From contig UQVF01000004.1 of the NCBI GenBank assembly GCA_900544365.1, positions 1-64,000 of the forward strand: a DNA stretch of 64,000 bases. The letters are read 5' to 3'. The position numbers and the translations under genes are program-made. Every line of letters starts with the position of its first letter. Position 1 is the first letter of the stretch. The notes under the pieces are model-generated. The model ran no database searches and was not told where the DNA came from. It saw nothing but the letters and a program-made list of their open reading frames with translations. Below, in pieces: positions 45,321-55,481 of this stretch. The stretch is from an uncultured Veillonella sp. (GTDB lineage Bacteria; Bacillota; Negativicutes; Veillonellales; Veillonellaceae).

Positions 45321-45545
45321 TTTTATGAATGGTAGTTATATCTTTCAGTAAAAGACTAGGTAGGGTGATGAGTTATAGGGTTGGGTAGGGTATACCCAGT
45401 TTCTAATTGTTTATTTTTATGTTTATGAGAGCTGCAACTGTATTACATAAGATATTAGAATCTCTATGATGAGGAAAATCTCACTAGAAAAGTGGTTTGA
45501 GTAAGGGAACGTATGCCTATGTGGTCAGAGAAAGGAAGCTAGACT
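45321..45545. other. leader between riboswitch and mutA
   Basis: About 225 bp with no credible gene. It contains a small hairpin (GGGTA...TACCC near 45385) and ends with the AGAAAGGA ribosome site of mutA. A second promoter here would bypass the riboswitch, but none is clear. Confidence 0.4.
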
Positions 45546-47720
45546 ATGGGACAAGACAAGCATCATGAACCACAAGTTCAGGAAGAACAGTTTGAGCTAC
45601 CAGATGTATCGTTTGATGAGTTTTCTATCCCTACCTACGAGGAGTGGAAAACGACGGTAGAAGGTATCTTAAAAGGGAAAGATTTCCAAAAAAGTATGTA
45701 TACAAAAACATACGAAGGAATTACTTTACAACCAATGTATTGGTTGAGCGACCAAGAAGGATTGACTCAAAACTTGACATATCCTGGTCGTGATAGCAAT
45801 TTACGGGGTGCGAAAGCGAGTGGATATATCCATACACCTTGGACAATTGCACAACGTTGTGACGGAAAAACAATTGCTGACATGCATGACATGTTACAAT
45901 TTGAACTAGATAAAGGTAGCACAGCTATCAGTTTCACACTGGATAGTGCTACACGGAAAGGACAAGATGCTACAAAAGCGGATGCTAAGGATGTGGCTGA
46001 TGTGGGTGTATCCTTGTCCACTGTAGAAGAAGTGGAAGCTTTATTAAAAGGCATGGACTTAACTACAAAAGAATTAGATGTTCGTACAGGTGCTAGTAGC
46101 GTATGCTGGGCGGCTGCTTTACATGCACTTTGCGAATCCCGAGGGGTGGATGTGAAATCCTTGTCCGGTATGATTGGGGCAGATCCAATTGGTACTTTGG
46201 CACAAGACGGTCATTTACCACGCCCTATGGATGAATATTTTGATGATATGGCACATACCATTGCTTGGGCATCTGCACATGCACCACAATTGCGTACAGT
46301 GTTGGTAGACACAGATGTATACCATAATGGCGGTGGCAATGACGTACAAGAATTAGGCTTTGCTATGTCTACAGCTGTCACATATTTGCGTGAAATGGAA
46401 CGCCGTGGTATTGATGTGAATACATTTGCGAAACAAATTCGTTTCCATGTCAGCGTAGGTGCTAATTTCTTCATGGAAATTGCGAAACTACGTGCCATTA
46501 AAATGGTGTGGGCTCAAATTATTGAACATTGTGGCGGTGATGAAGAAGCGAAGAAAATTAACTTGTTCGTAAGTACATCTCACTTTACACAAACTGTATT
46601 TGATCCATATGTAAACTTATTACGTGCTGGTTCTCAATCCTTCTCCGCAGTAGTAGGTGGTATGGATGGTATGTTTGTACGACCTCTTGATGGCTGTATT
46701 CGTCCAAGTGATGAATTCTCTCGCCGTATTGCCCGTAATATTCAAATCATGGAGCAACAAGAGTTCAACTTCATTCAACCAGTTGACCCTGCCGGTGGTA
46801 GCTGGTACTTAGAACCATTGACACAAGAATTGACTGAAAAATCTTGGGCATTGTTCCAAGAATTAGAAGGTAAAGGTGGCATCTTAGAAACATTAGTATC
46901 TGGTGAAACGCAAGAAGCGGTGGATGCTATTTTACAAAGCCGCTTTAAAAATTTGGCAACTCGTAAAGATCGTGCCGTTGGTAGTAACATGTATCCAAAT
47001 ATGACGGAAGAATTGTTAGAAGTGCCAGCTGTGGACTTTGACAGTTTACGTCAAGTTCGTGTACAAGCATTAGCGAATGTAGGTACTGCAGATGCAGCCA
47101 TATTAGCACTTAAAAAATTACAAGAATCTGACTTCAGTGAAATAGGCTCCTTAGTGAGAGTTGCTTATGATGCATTAGTAGCAGGGGCTAGCTTTGGACA
47201 AATTTTCGAAGCCTTAGCAGATGGCAGTGAAGGTATTACAGTACAAGCAATTCTATCTCATCGTTGGACAGAACAATACGAAGAATTGCGTATGCGCACT
47301 GAAACTTTCAAAGAAACACATAATGGGGACAATGTTAAAATCTTTTTGGCTAACATGGGTCCAATTCCTCAACATAAAGCGAGAGCCGATTTCGTTACTT
47401 CTTTCATGCAAGTAGCTGAATTTGATGTGCTTACCAATGATGGATTCCCAACTGTGGACGAAGCAGTAGCAGCTGCCTTGGCATCGAATGCAGATGTGAC
47501 AATCGTATGTTCTACTGATGATACATATCCAGAATTGGCACCAGCGGTGACAAAAGCAATCAAAGCCGCTCGCCCAGCTATGAAAGTATTCTTGGCAGGG
47601 GCTCCATCTCCAGAGTTGAAAGAACTTTGCGATGAAGCAGGCATGGATGATTATATTAGTGTACGCTCCAATTGCTATCAAACATTATTAGCAATGCAAC
47701 GCGAGAAAGGAATGATGTAG
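45546..47720 (+). CDS. mutA: methylmalonyl-CoA mutase small (non-catalytic) subunit
   Basis: A 724 aa homologue of the catalytic subunit that supports the MutB heterodimer. It keeps the barrel fold (residues about 60-540) and a C-terminal flavodoxin-like domain (about 590-720), but the cobalamin motif DxHxxG is absent there (MGPIPQHKARAD instead), as in the beta subunit of Propionibacterium. Its stop codon is directly followed by the mutB ATG. Confidence 0.93.
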   Translation: MGQDKHHEPQVQEEQFELPDVSFDEFSIPTYEEWKTTVEGILKGKDFQKSMYTKTYEGITLQPMYWLSDQEGLTQNLTYPGRDSNLRGAKASGYIHTPWTIAQRCDGKTIADMHDMLQFELDKGSTAISFTLDSATRKGQDATKADAKDVADVGVSLSTVEEVEALLKGMDLTTKELDVRTGASSVCWAAALHALCESRGVDVKSLSGMIGADPIGTLAQDGHLPRPMDEYFDDMAHTIAWASAHAPQLRTVLVDTDVYHNGGGNDVQELGFAMSTAVTYLREMERRGIDVNTFAKQIRFHVSVGANFFMEIAKLRAIKMVWAQIIEHCGGDEEAKKINLFVSTSHFTQTVFDPYVNLLRAGSQSFSAVVGGMDGMFVRPLDGCIRPSDEFSRRIARNIQIMEQQEFNFIQPVDPAGGSWYLEPLTQELTEKSWALFQELEGKGGILETLVSGETQEAVDAILQSRFKNLATRKDRAVGSNMYPNMTEELLEVPAVDFDSLRQVRVQALANVGTADAAILALKKLQESDFSEIGSLVRVAYDALVAGASFGQIFEALADGSEGITVQAILSHRWTEQYEELRMRTETFKETHNGDNVKIFLANMGPIPQHKARADFVTSFMQVAEFDVLTNDGFPTVDEAVAAALASNADVTIVCSTDDTYPELAPAVTKAIKAARPAMKVFLAGAPSPELKELCDEAGMDDYISVRSNCYQTLLAMQREKGMM

Positions 47721-49904
47721 ATGATTCCGGATTTTAGAAATATTCCTTTTACAGCTGCTAGCCCCAAAGCATCCGATTTAGATGCATGGAAAGAGCAATT
47801 GCAAGCTGAAACTGGCAAGTCCTATGATGACAACTTCATTCGTACTATGGAACAAATCGATGTGGGTCCTGTGTATGATGCCTCTATTTATGATCAATGT
47901 AACCATTTACAATATGTGGCGGGTATTCCTCCGTATCTTCGTGGACCCTATGGTACGATGTATGTGCAACGTCCTTGGACAGTACGTCAGTACGCAGGTT
48001 TCTCCACAGCGGAAGAGTCCAATGCCTTTTACCGTCGTAACTTAGCGGCTGGTCAAAAAGGTTTGTCTATCGCATTCGACTTGGCTACTCACCGTGGTTA
48101 CGACTCTGACCATCCTCGCGTAGTGGGTGACGTTGGTAAAGCCGGCGTTGCGGTAGACTCCATTCTGGATATGGAAATCTTGTTCTCTGGTATTCCATTA
48201 GATCAAATGTCTGTATCTATGACAATGAACGGTGCCGTATTACCAGTTATGGCCTTCTATATCTTAGCCGGTGAAGAACAGGGCGTAGATAAATCCGTTA
48301 TGGCAGGTACGATCCAAAATGATATTTTGAAAGAATTCATGGTGCGTAATACTTACATTTATCCACCAGCAGCCTCCATGCGTATCATCGGTGATATCTT
48401 TGCCTACACATCTAAGTACATGCCTAAATTCAATAGTATTTCTATTTCTGGTTACCATATGCAAGAAGCAGGTGCTACGGCGGATATCGAATTAGGTTAC
48501 ACATTGGCCGATGGTTTGGAATACTTGCGTACAGGTGTGGCAGCGGGGCTTACCGTTGACCAGTTCGCACCGCGCTTATCCTTCTTCTGGGCAATGGGTA
48601 AAAACTACTTTATGGAAATTGCTAAAATGCGTGCAGGTCGTATGTTATGGGCTAAAATTGTTAAATCCTTTGGTCCAAAAAATGTTAAATCTATGGCATT
48701 GCGTACGCACTCCCAAACATCTGGTTGGTCTTTAACAGAACAAGATCCATTCAATAACATCACTCGTACATGTATCGAAGCGATGGCAGCAGCCTTGGGT
48801 CATACTCAATCCTTGCATACGAATGCTCTTGACGAAGCCATAGCCTTACCAACAGACTTCTCGGCTCGTATTGCTCGTAATACGCAATTGTATATTCAAG
48901 ATGAAACAAATGTATGTAAAGTTATCGACCCATGGGGCGGTTCCTACTATGTAGAATTCTTGACAAATCAATTGATTCGCAAAGCTTGGGCTCATATCCA
49001 AGAAGTTGAAGCCTTGGGTGGTATGTCTAAAGCGATTGATACAGGTCTTCCAAAAATGCGTATCGAAGAAGCGGCAGCTCGTCGCCAAGCGCACATTGAC
49101 TCTGGCAGTGAAAAAATTGTCGGCGTTAACTACTTACGCCTTGATAAAGAAGATCCACTAGATATCTTAGAAGTTGATAATACAGCCGTACGCTTGGCAC
49201 AGATCGAACGATTGAAAACATTGCGTGCTAATCGTGATAATGACAAAGTACGCAGTTGTTTGGATGCTATTACAAAAGCGATGGAAACAGGAGAAGGAAA
49301 CTTGCTTGAATTAGCCGTAGAAGCAGCTCGTGCTCGTGCATCAAAAGGGGAAATCTCTGATGCAGTAGAAAAAGTATGTGGCCGTCATAAAGCGATCATT
49401 CGCTCTATTTCTGGTGTATACAGCAGCGAATTTAGCGATGATGATGTCATCACAGAAGTACGTAGCATGACTGAAAAATTTGAAGAAAAACATGGTCGTC
49501 GTCCTCGTATTTTCGTAGCGAAAATGGGTCAAGATGGTCATGACCGCGGAGCTAAGGTAATTTCTACAGCCTTCGCAGATATGGGCTATGACGTAGATAT
49601 CGGACCTTTATTCCAAACTCCAGAAGAAGCAGCGAAAGATGCCGTAGATAATGACGTACATATCGTTGGTATGAGTTCCTTAGCAGCAGGTCATAAAACA
49701 TTGATGCCTCAATTATGTGAAGAACTTAAAAAATTAGGCCGTGAAGATATTATGGTTGTTATCGGTGGCGTTATCCCAGCGCAAGATTATGATTATCTCT
49801 ATGAGCATGGTGCCGCAGCAATCTTTGGACCTGGTACAATCATTCCAGTATGTGCTAAAAAAGTTCTCGAATTATTAGAAGAACGCTTAGAAGAGGAAGA
49901 ATAA
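47721..49904 (+). CDS. mutB: methylmalonyl-CoA mutase large (catalytic) subunit
   Basis: The 727 aa catalytic subunit with barrel and B12 domain in one chain. Tyr91 in RQYAGFST marks methylmalonyl-CoA specificity. The cobalamin motif is DGHDRG, with His607 as cobalt ligand. It starts on the base after the mutA stop codon and has AAAGGA inside the end of mutA, so the two are translationally coupled. It duplicates the activity of the split mutase at 29-31 kb but belongs to the classic MutAB type. Confidence 0.97.
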   Translation: MIPDFRNIPFTAASPKASDLDAWKEQLQAETGKSYDDNFIRTMEQIDVGPVYDASIYDQCNHLQYVAGIPPYLRGPYGTMYVQRPWTVRQYAGFSTAEESNAFYRRNLAAGQKGLSIAFDLATHRGYDSDHPRVVGDVGKAGVAVDSILDMEILFSGIPLDQMSVSMTMNGAVLPVMAFYILAGEEQGVDKSVMAGTIQNDILKEFMVRNTYIYPPAASMRIIGDIFAYTSKYMPKFNSISISGYHMQEAGATADIELGYTLADGLEYLRTGVAAGLTVDQFAPRLSFFWAMGKNYFMEIAKMRAGRMLWAKIVKSFGPKNVKSMALRTHSQTSGWSLTEQDPFNNITRTCIEAMAAALGHTQSLHTNALDEAIALPTDFSARIARNTQLYIQDETNVCKVIDPWGGSYYVEFLTNQLIRKAWAHIQEVEALGGMSKAIDTGLPKMRIEEAAARRQAHIDSGSEKIVGVNYLRLDKEDPLDILEVDNTAVRLAQIERLKTLRANRDNDKVRSCLDAITKAMETGEGNLLELAVEAARARASKGEISDAVEKVCGRHKAIIRSISGVYSSEFSDDDVITEVRSMTEKFEEKHGRRPRIFVAKMGQDGHDRGAKVISTAFADMGYDVDIGPLFQTPEEAAKDAVDNDVHIVGMSSLAAGHKTLMPQLCEELKKLGREDIMVVIGGVIPAQDYDYLYEHGAAAIFGPGTIIPVCAKKVLELLEERLEEEE

Positions 49905-49940
49905 TCGGTCATATTCGAATCGGTGAAAGGAGGGTGTCTT

Positions 49941-51125
49941 ATGCGTGATGATACCTATAAGCCGTCTTGGGTTCCTGAGGAGAAAGATGATAAATTCGCA
50001 TGCCGTGTTATGCGTGGAGTAGATGGTGGTCATGATGGTATGGATGAACATACGAATGCACCGCAAAAACCGGTAGCCCCTAAGGTGGTAAAACGGAAAA
50101 AACTGACTGTTGATGACTATGTGGAAGGGGTACTGGCAGGTAATCGTATGATTTTATCTCGTGCTATTACCTTAATTGAAAGTAACGCCGCAGCCCATTT
50201 TGAAATGGCACAACAAGTCATCCAACGATTATTGCCATACACTGGTAAATCTACCCGTGTAGGGATTACAGGGGTGCCTGGGGCTGGTAAATCTACCTTA
50301 ATTGAAGCGCTAGGCACAAAACTATGTCAAAACGGTCATAAAGTAGCGGTTCTTGCCGTAGACCCATCGAGTACTGTGACAGGTGGTTCTATCCTGGGGG
50401 ATAAAACGCGGATGGAACAATTGTCACGGGAACCGAATGCATTCATTCGTCCATCTCCATCAGGGGGGACATTGGGCGGTTTAACCCGTAAAAGTAGAGA
50501 AACACTGCTACTATGTGAAGCCGCTGGGTATGATACGATCCTAGTCGAAACGGTAGGGGTCGGTCAAAGTGAAACCACAGTACGCTCCATGGTGGACTTC
50601 TTCTTACTCGTTGTATTGACTGGTGCTGGCGATGAATTGCAAGGTATGAAAAAAGGGGTTATGGAATTGGCAGATGCCATCGTTGTCAATAAGGCCGATG
50701 GAGATAATTTGCAACGTGCTAAAGTAACGCGCCAAGAATACGAACGTATTTTATGGTTCATTCGGGATGCAACGGAACAATGGACAACCCATGCATATAC
50801 ATGCTCAGCTTACACAGGGGATGGTATCATGGAATTGTGGCAAGGTGTTATCGAAACATTCATGGAACAATGTGAGGGCAATGGAGTGCTACAAGCACGT
50901 CGCCGAGATCAAACCTTATCATGGGTATACTCCATGGTGGAAGAACATTTGCAAAACTTGTTCTATCGAGCTCCAGAAATTGTGTCTTGTCGTGGTAGCA
51001 TCGAAGATGCTGTCATCGAAGGTCGCCTAACACCAACATTGGCGGTACAGCAATTTATTAATACTTTCACACAAACAGCCTTGGGGGATCAGGCTAAGAG
51101 TATCCCGTTATTTGAGCTGAAATAA
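49941..51125 (+). CDS. meaB: MeaB/ArgK-type GTPase (second copy)
   Basis: A G-protein chaperone of 394 aa for the MutAB mutase. It has the P-loop GVPGAGKST near 116, DPSSTVTGGSILGD, VETVGVGQSE, and VVNKADGDN. A charged N-terminal extension of about 60 residues is absent from the first copy. The start at 49941 has AAAGGAGGG; a GTG 18 nt earlier would place that site inside the gene. It ends the riboswitch operon. Confidence 0.92.
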   Translation: MRDDTYKPSWVPEEKDDKFACRVMRGVDGGHDGMDEHTNAPQKPVAPKVVKRKKLTVDDYVEGVLAGNRMILSRAITLIESNAAAHFEMAQQVIQRLLPYTGKSTRVGITGVPGAGKSTLIEALGTKLCQNGHKVAVLAVDPSSTVTGGSILGDKTRMEQLSREPNAFIRPSPSGGTLGGLTRKSRETLLLCEAAGYDTILVETVGVGQSETTVRSMVDFFLLVVLTGAGDELQGMKKGVMELADAIVVNKADGDNLQRAKVTRQEYERILWFIRDATEQWTTHAYTCSAYTGDGIMELWQGVIETFMEQCEGNGVLQARRRDQTLSWVYSMVEEHLQNLFYRAPEIVSCRGSIEDAVIEGRLTPTLAVQQFINTFTQTALGDQAKSIPLFELK

Positions 51126-51130
51126 AGTAG

Positions 51131-51157
51131 AAACAGGAGGGGAAACTCTCCTGTTTT
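51131..51157 (+). terminator. terminator of the mutAB-meaB operon
   Basis: AAACAGGAG pairs with CTCCTGTTT around an 8 nt loop, 6 nt after the stop codon. Confidence 0.8.
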
Positions 51158-51376
51158 GTGCTATCCTAGATAAAATCCTAGTATATTTAGGGGTATATGA
51201 ATTTTGAAATATAGAGGATAGAAATTGTGTTGTAAAATAAGGCGGAATATTAATATATACTAAAAAAATAGTATAAAAATATATTTCAGGTGGAAAGCGT
51301 GACTTTTGTCATAACAAAAATGAATACCTTATAATTTGTACAATAGATTTTTTACACATTCTATACTTATTTTTGT

Positions 51377-51382
51377 TATAAT
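51377..51382 (+). promoter_or_regulatory. promoter of the hydrogenase gene
   Basis: TATAAT is at 51377-51382. TACACA lies 18 bp upstream as a weak -35. The leader would be about 55 nt. The remaining 220 bp back to the terminator are A+T-rich without a gene. Confidence 0.5.
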
Positions 51383-51442
51383 ATGACGGAAAGTTAATGA
51401 ATACATAACTAGTATTGTTTACACTATGTGAGGTGCATAATA

Positions 51443-52885
51443 ATGAGTTTCGAAAGTCGATTCCAACATCTTGATCGCCGTGCTCCTATTGCTGAGGATA
51501 ATGTGGCGATTATTCATGATTTAGAAAAATGTAAGAACTGTACTCTATGTCGTAAAGCATGTGCTGACACTATGAGCGTACTTGATTATTATGATTTGGA
51601 AGCAACAGGAGATAATCCTATCTGTATCCAATGTGGTCAATGTGCGGTAATTTGCCCATTTGGTGCAATGTACGAACGTACAGAATTAGATAAAGTAAAA
51701 GAAGCCATTGCTGATCCAGAGAAAATCGTGGTTATCCAAACAGCGCCAGCTGTTCGTGTGTCTATCGGTGAAGAATTTGGATTTGAGCCTGGTACATACC
51801 AAGAAGGTAAAATGGTAGGTGCTCTTCGTGCGTTAGGTGCTGACTATGTAGTTGATACTAACTTCGGTGCGGACTTAACTATCATGGAAGAAGCAAACGA
51901 ACTATTAGAACGTAAATTACATGGTACAGGTCCATTGCCACAATTTACTAGCTGTTGTCCAGCATGGGTAAAATTCTGTGAAACATTCTTCCCAGAATAT
52001 GTACCTCATATTTCTTCAGCTCGTAGCTGTATTGCTATGGAATCTGCTATGGTAAAAACATATTTTGCAAAAAATATGAATATCGATCCTAAGAATATTG
52101 TATCCGTATCCGTAGCTCCTTGTACTGCTAAAAAAGCAGAAATCCGTCGCCCTGAGCAAAATAACGCGTCTCGTTTCACTGGCGAAGACTTGGGTCCAGA
52201 TACAGATATCTGTATCACTACACGTGAATTTGCACAATGGATTCGTGAAGCAGAATTAGATTTCGCTGCAGTAGAAGACTCTGCATACGATAAATTTATC
52301 GGTGCTGCTACTGGTGGTGGGGTTATCTTCGGTAATACTGGTGGTGTTATGGAAGCGGCTATGCGTGCATCCTACAAATTCATCACTGGTGACGAACCAT
52401 CTCCAGCTCCACTTCTTAACTTAACAGATGTGCGTGGTATGGACGGTGTGAAAGAAGCGTCTGTAGAAATCGGTGGACATACAATCAATGTGGCTGTTTG
52501 TCATGGCGGTAAGAATATCCGTGATTTCTTAAATGAATTGAAAGAATCTGGTAAAACATACGACTTCATTGAAATGATGGCGTGCCCAGGTGGTTGTATC
52601 GGCGGTGGTGGACAACCACGTGCTAAATTGCCTGTTGCTAATAAAGTAAAAGGTGAACGTATTGAAGGTCTTTATAACTGGGATTCCAACATGAAGCTTC
52701 GTTCTTCCTATGAAAACCCTGAAATTAAAGATGCTTATGCTAATTTCTTAGAAAAACCATTAGGACATATTGCTCATGAATTGTTACATACTACGTATGT
52801 AGATCGAAGCGGTGATTTGGGAGCTCGTAAAGATGTGACTCCTGAAACATGTCCAACATCTCCAAAATTTAAAAAGCCGGAATAA
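51443..52885 (+). CDS. monomeric [FeFe] hydrogenase
   Basis: Makes or oxidises H2 with ferredoxin-type electrons. The 480 aa protein has two [4Fe-4S] ferredoxin motifs (Cys30, 33, 36, 40 and Cys61, 64, 67, 71). The H-cluster domain has all three signatures: TSCCP (169-173), PCTAKKAE with Cys227, and ACPGGC with Cys381 and Cys385. A C-terminal small-subunit-like tail follows. The start at 51443 has GAGGTG upstream. No maturation genes (hydE, F, G) lie in the window. In a fermenting Veillonella it would release reducing power from pyruvate oxidation. Confidence 0.92.
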   Translation: MSFESRFQHLDRRAPIAEDNVAIIHDLEKCKNCTLCRKACADTMSVLDYYDLEATGDNPICIQCGQCAVICPFGAMYERTELDKVKEAIADPEKIVVIQTAPAVRVSIGEEFGFEPGTYQEGKMVGALRALGADYVVDTNFGADLTIMEEANELLERKLHGTGPLPQFTSCCPAWVKFCETFFPEYVPHISSARSCIAMESAMVKTYFAKNMNIDPKNIVSVSVAPCTAKKAEIRRPEQNNASRFTGEDLGPDTDICITTREFAQWIREAELDFAAVEDSAYDKFIGAATGGGVIFGNTGGVMEAAMRASYKFITGDEPSPAPLLNLTDVRGMDGVKEASVEIGGHTINVAVCHGGKNIRDFLNELKESGKTYDFIEMMACPGGCIGGGGQPRAKLPVANKVKGERIEGLYNWDSNMKLRSSYENPEIKDAYANFLEKPLGHIAHELLHTTYVDRSGDLGARKDVTPETCPTSPKFKKPE

Positions 52886-52991
52886 TTTAGTTAGTAACTT
52901 CAACTCCGGTGAGTCAGCGAATGTGTAAGTTGGTTTGCTGCTGAACGAAGTTATTATATAGTCATCTAAGCATGACAACATACTGCAAGAC

Positions 52992-53030
52992 GAAAAGACT
53001 CTCTGGGGACATTCCCTCGAGAGTCTTTTC
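52992..53030 (+). terminator. terminator after the hydrogenase gene
   Basis: A perfect 12 bp stem GAAAAGACTCTC with its complement, extended by GGG/CCC, followed by T-rich sequence. The preceding 100 nt contain another long-range pair (TAACTTC/GAAGTTA, about 52895-52952). Confidence 0.85.
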
Positions 53031-53040
53031 TATTCTATTC

Positions 53041-53325
53041 CATCTTGGGGCGGTCGGTTATCTTGATTTGGTCAAAGGGAAGAGGGGAATATTTATGTTA
53101 GCTCCATTTGTAGCCTGTGGTGTATTTCTTGCAAATGGAAGATCGCGGCACATTCCTCCACAAACTGATCCTACGGTAGGTTTGCTCCGGAATATGCCGC
53201 GCTCTTCTTCGTTTGCGTGATGTAGGAGTATTATACCCATAGGCTACTCCTTATGAAGTTTATTCCGTTACATGTTCCCCTCTTCTGGGGGTGCTTAATG
53301 TAGGAGAACTGACCGCTCCAAGATG
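53041..53325. repeat. 285 bp imperfect palindrome, possible structured RNA or MITE-like element
   Basis: The ends 53041-53059 and 53307-53325 are inverted repeats with 17 of 19 identical, and both differences would be G-U pairs in plus-strand RNA. Further nested arms pair: 53079-53092 with 53272-53285, 53110-53120 with 53237-53247, and about 53131-53156 with 53189-53216. A CAAAC...CCTAC-G-GTAGG...GTTTG tip is at about 53161-53184. A degenerate third copy of the end sequence lies at 53372-53390. An open frame across the element (52972-53220) is not credible as a gene. Confidence 0.7.
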
Positions 53326-53524
53326 ATCTACGAATGAGGGCAATTATAGGTTTGGCCCATGTAGAGGAAATAGCCGTCCTAAGATGATCTAGGGATCAAT
53401 CTTAGGAAAATGGATAGTTGTTGTGATAGAATGTAAATACGTAGTGTTGGACATATTATTTTACATGAATGATAATGCTCCTGCATGTAGAATGGTGATG
53501 GCTGATTGAAACTGTGAGGTGCTA

Positions 53525-54385
53525 ATGAAGGTTGTTAAGATAGTTCTAACGGTTTGTGGCATTTTGTTGTTGCTCTGTTCTATTCTCGCTGGCGGCATAT
53601 TTTATATGCTTAGTAATGATGTGGTGCATGACTTTCACTATTATAAGGTGGAAGATATACATACTTGGGATGATAAAAATTGGACTTTAATTTTAGTTAG
53701 GAAGCGTGATAATGAGATTGTTTTACAGTCTGTGTTAGACTATTACAGTGAGGATGATACGGAAGTTTTAGTGGTAACGCTTGATGGATATTATATTTTT
53801 CTAGATGAAACCTTAGTGTATTCCGAAACATATGACAGGGGCTATTCTGAAAGAATGTGGACAAAGGAGTATTCTGCTGAACGAGGTGAGATGTTACTTT
53901 CAAAATATAGGAAACAGAGCTGGGAAAAGTGGATGAAGGAATATTCAGACCAAACAATTGCTAGTGAAGATATAGTATCAGAGTTATCCTATCTACCTTT
54001 CAGATATGATGGAGTGTTAATGGATATAACGCAGCATTATTTATTAGTATATCCAGGATATATAAAGATTCAATCTAAATATGTGTATGTATATACTCAG
54101 GTTGGCATTCTGATTATAGATTTGAAACAGAAACAAATATATACCATTGAAGATAAGAATTTCCCTTTTTCTAGTAAAGAAAGGATTATGAATTACAATG
54201 AATTTGTACATGTGATTAATACTAGTACAGAAGTTAGAAATCATGATTATCAGAGACCTAGCATTTTTAATACCATATATGTACATAATATAGATGAGAT
54301 CCCAGTTTCATCTCAGGTGGTATATAATTTTTATGTTGAGGCAGTCAAAAAGGTTAAGGAAAAACGTGGAGAGACAGTGCAATAA
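53525..54385 (+). CDS. membrane-anchored protein of unknown function
   Basis: A 286 aa protein. One N-terminal hydrophobic segment (about 4-30) could be a signal anchor or uncleaved signal; no lipobox Cys is convincing. The rest is soluble, charged and rich in Tyr and beta-like stretches. The start at 53525 follows GAGG; a GTG 6 nt earlier overlaps that site. No recognisable domain. With the next two genes it forms a same-strand group of unfamiliar proteins between two conserved metabolic regions, which suggests accessory DNA. Confidence 0.6.
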   Translation: MKVVKIVLTVCGILLLLCSILAGGIFYMLSNDVVHDFHYYKVEDIHTWDDKNWTLILVRKRDNEIVLQSVLDYYSEDDTEVLVVTLDGYYIFLDETLVYSETYDRGYSERMWTKEYSAERGEMLLSKYRKQSWEKWMKEYSDQTIASEDIVSELSYLPFRYDGVLMDITQHYLLVYPGYIKIQSKYVYVYTQVGILIIDLKQKQIYTIEDKNFPFSSKERIMNYNEFVHVINTSTEVRNHDYQRPSIFNTIYVHNIDEIPVSSQVVYNFYVEAVKKVKEKRGETVQ

Positions 54386-54455
54386 CTTGATTAGTAAAGA
54401 GAGGCATGGATACTTCACTGGAGAACGAATATAAAAAGAGAAAGGAGAATATTCA

Positions 54456-55358
54456 GTGGCACGTATAGTTTCTATGGAAGCGATTTCGGAAACACAGTAT
54501 AGGTCTTTACATCTAGAGAATGGCATGGACCATAGAATGATTATAGAACTTGATGGAAATCGTATAGATACTTGGGATGATATATACAAGGTTGTTAAGG
54601 ATAAGTTTCTCATTGATGAAAGAATTGTAAATTTGTATCATTTGAAAGACATCCTAGTGGATGGTAATGCTAAAGGAATGGAAACCGTTCGAGAAATATA
54701 TATTGTTCTTAGAAACCTGGATAAGGCGATGAAAAGAAAAAATGGATTTCTAGGTTATTTGAGGGACATATTTTCTTTTAATATGGATAGAGACTTAGAT
54801 GCTCTATTGGCGTGGATATTTTTTGCTGATACTGTTATGCCGAGATATGCTGTTGAAAGAGAGGATATGGAATCATGGAGAACATTACCATTAGAAGTGT
54901 GCAAGTTATATTATGTGCATGAGACTCCTTGGACAGAAACGATAGATCCGCCCCATAATGAGATTATTTATTTGGAAGAATCAGAGTATGATTTATTACG
55001 AGAAAAGATAATACCTGACGAAGATACATTTGTATTGGATTTAACAGATGCACAGGATACTACGGTATTTATTGATGTTATGTCTAAGTATGTGAATGGA
55101 AAAATTGACTCTTTGGATAGATTAGAACAATATATGCTTAGAGGATTGCGAGATACGACAAAACCGAAACGAATTGTATGTTTCTTAAAAGATTGTTGCT
55201 CCTATTGTAGAAATGAGGACAAGTATTATGATATTACGCCACTTACAGTTTCTCTGAATTTTATAAAATATTGTATATGTTATTGGTTTTATGAAAGTTC
55301 GCCTATACCAAAATCATGGAAAAAGGAGTTTACCTTTTATGTGACTGAAGAGTGGTAG
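54456..55358 (+). CDS. unrecognised protein with faint barstar-like segments
   Basis: A 300 aa cytoplasmic protein. The start (GTG at 54456) follows AAAGGAG. Residues about 27-50 (MIIELDGNRIDTWDDIYKVV) and about 103-125 (DRDLDALLAWIF) recall the opening strand-helix and the NLDALWD helix of barstar-type ribonuclease inhibitors. A second similar pattern (FVLDLTDAQ...RIVCFLKDC) lies near 195-255. This is a weak, by-eye resemblance. If right, it would be an immunity-like protein. Confidence 0.55.
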   Translation: MARIVSMEAISETQYRSLHLENGMDHRMIIELDGNRIDTWDDIYKVVKDKFLIDERIVNLYHLKDILVDGNAKGMETVREIYIVLRNLDKAMKRKNGFLGYLRDIFSFNMDRDLDALLAWIFFADTVMPRYAVEREDMESWRTLPLEVCKLYYVHETPWTETIDPPHNEIIYLEESEYDLLREKIIPDEDTFVLDLTDAQDTTVFIDVMSKYVNGKIDSLDRLEQYMLRGLRDTTKPKRIVCFLKDCCSYCRNEDKYYDITPLTVSLNFIKYCICYWFYESSPIPKSWKKEFTFYVTEEW

Positions 55359-55481
55359 AAGGAGATTCATGAATGAGTGGGGAACTTTTTTAGAAAAGTA
55401 GAGCAAAAAGTTCTCCAATGTTAGAATACTTTCAGAAATAAGAGCAGTAGTGTATATGGTATACATAGAGGTGAAAGCGAT

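Noticed and set aside
52972..53220. 82-codon open frame after the hydrogenase gene
   Set aside because: It runs through a terminator and half of a large palindrome and has no ribosome site.
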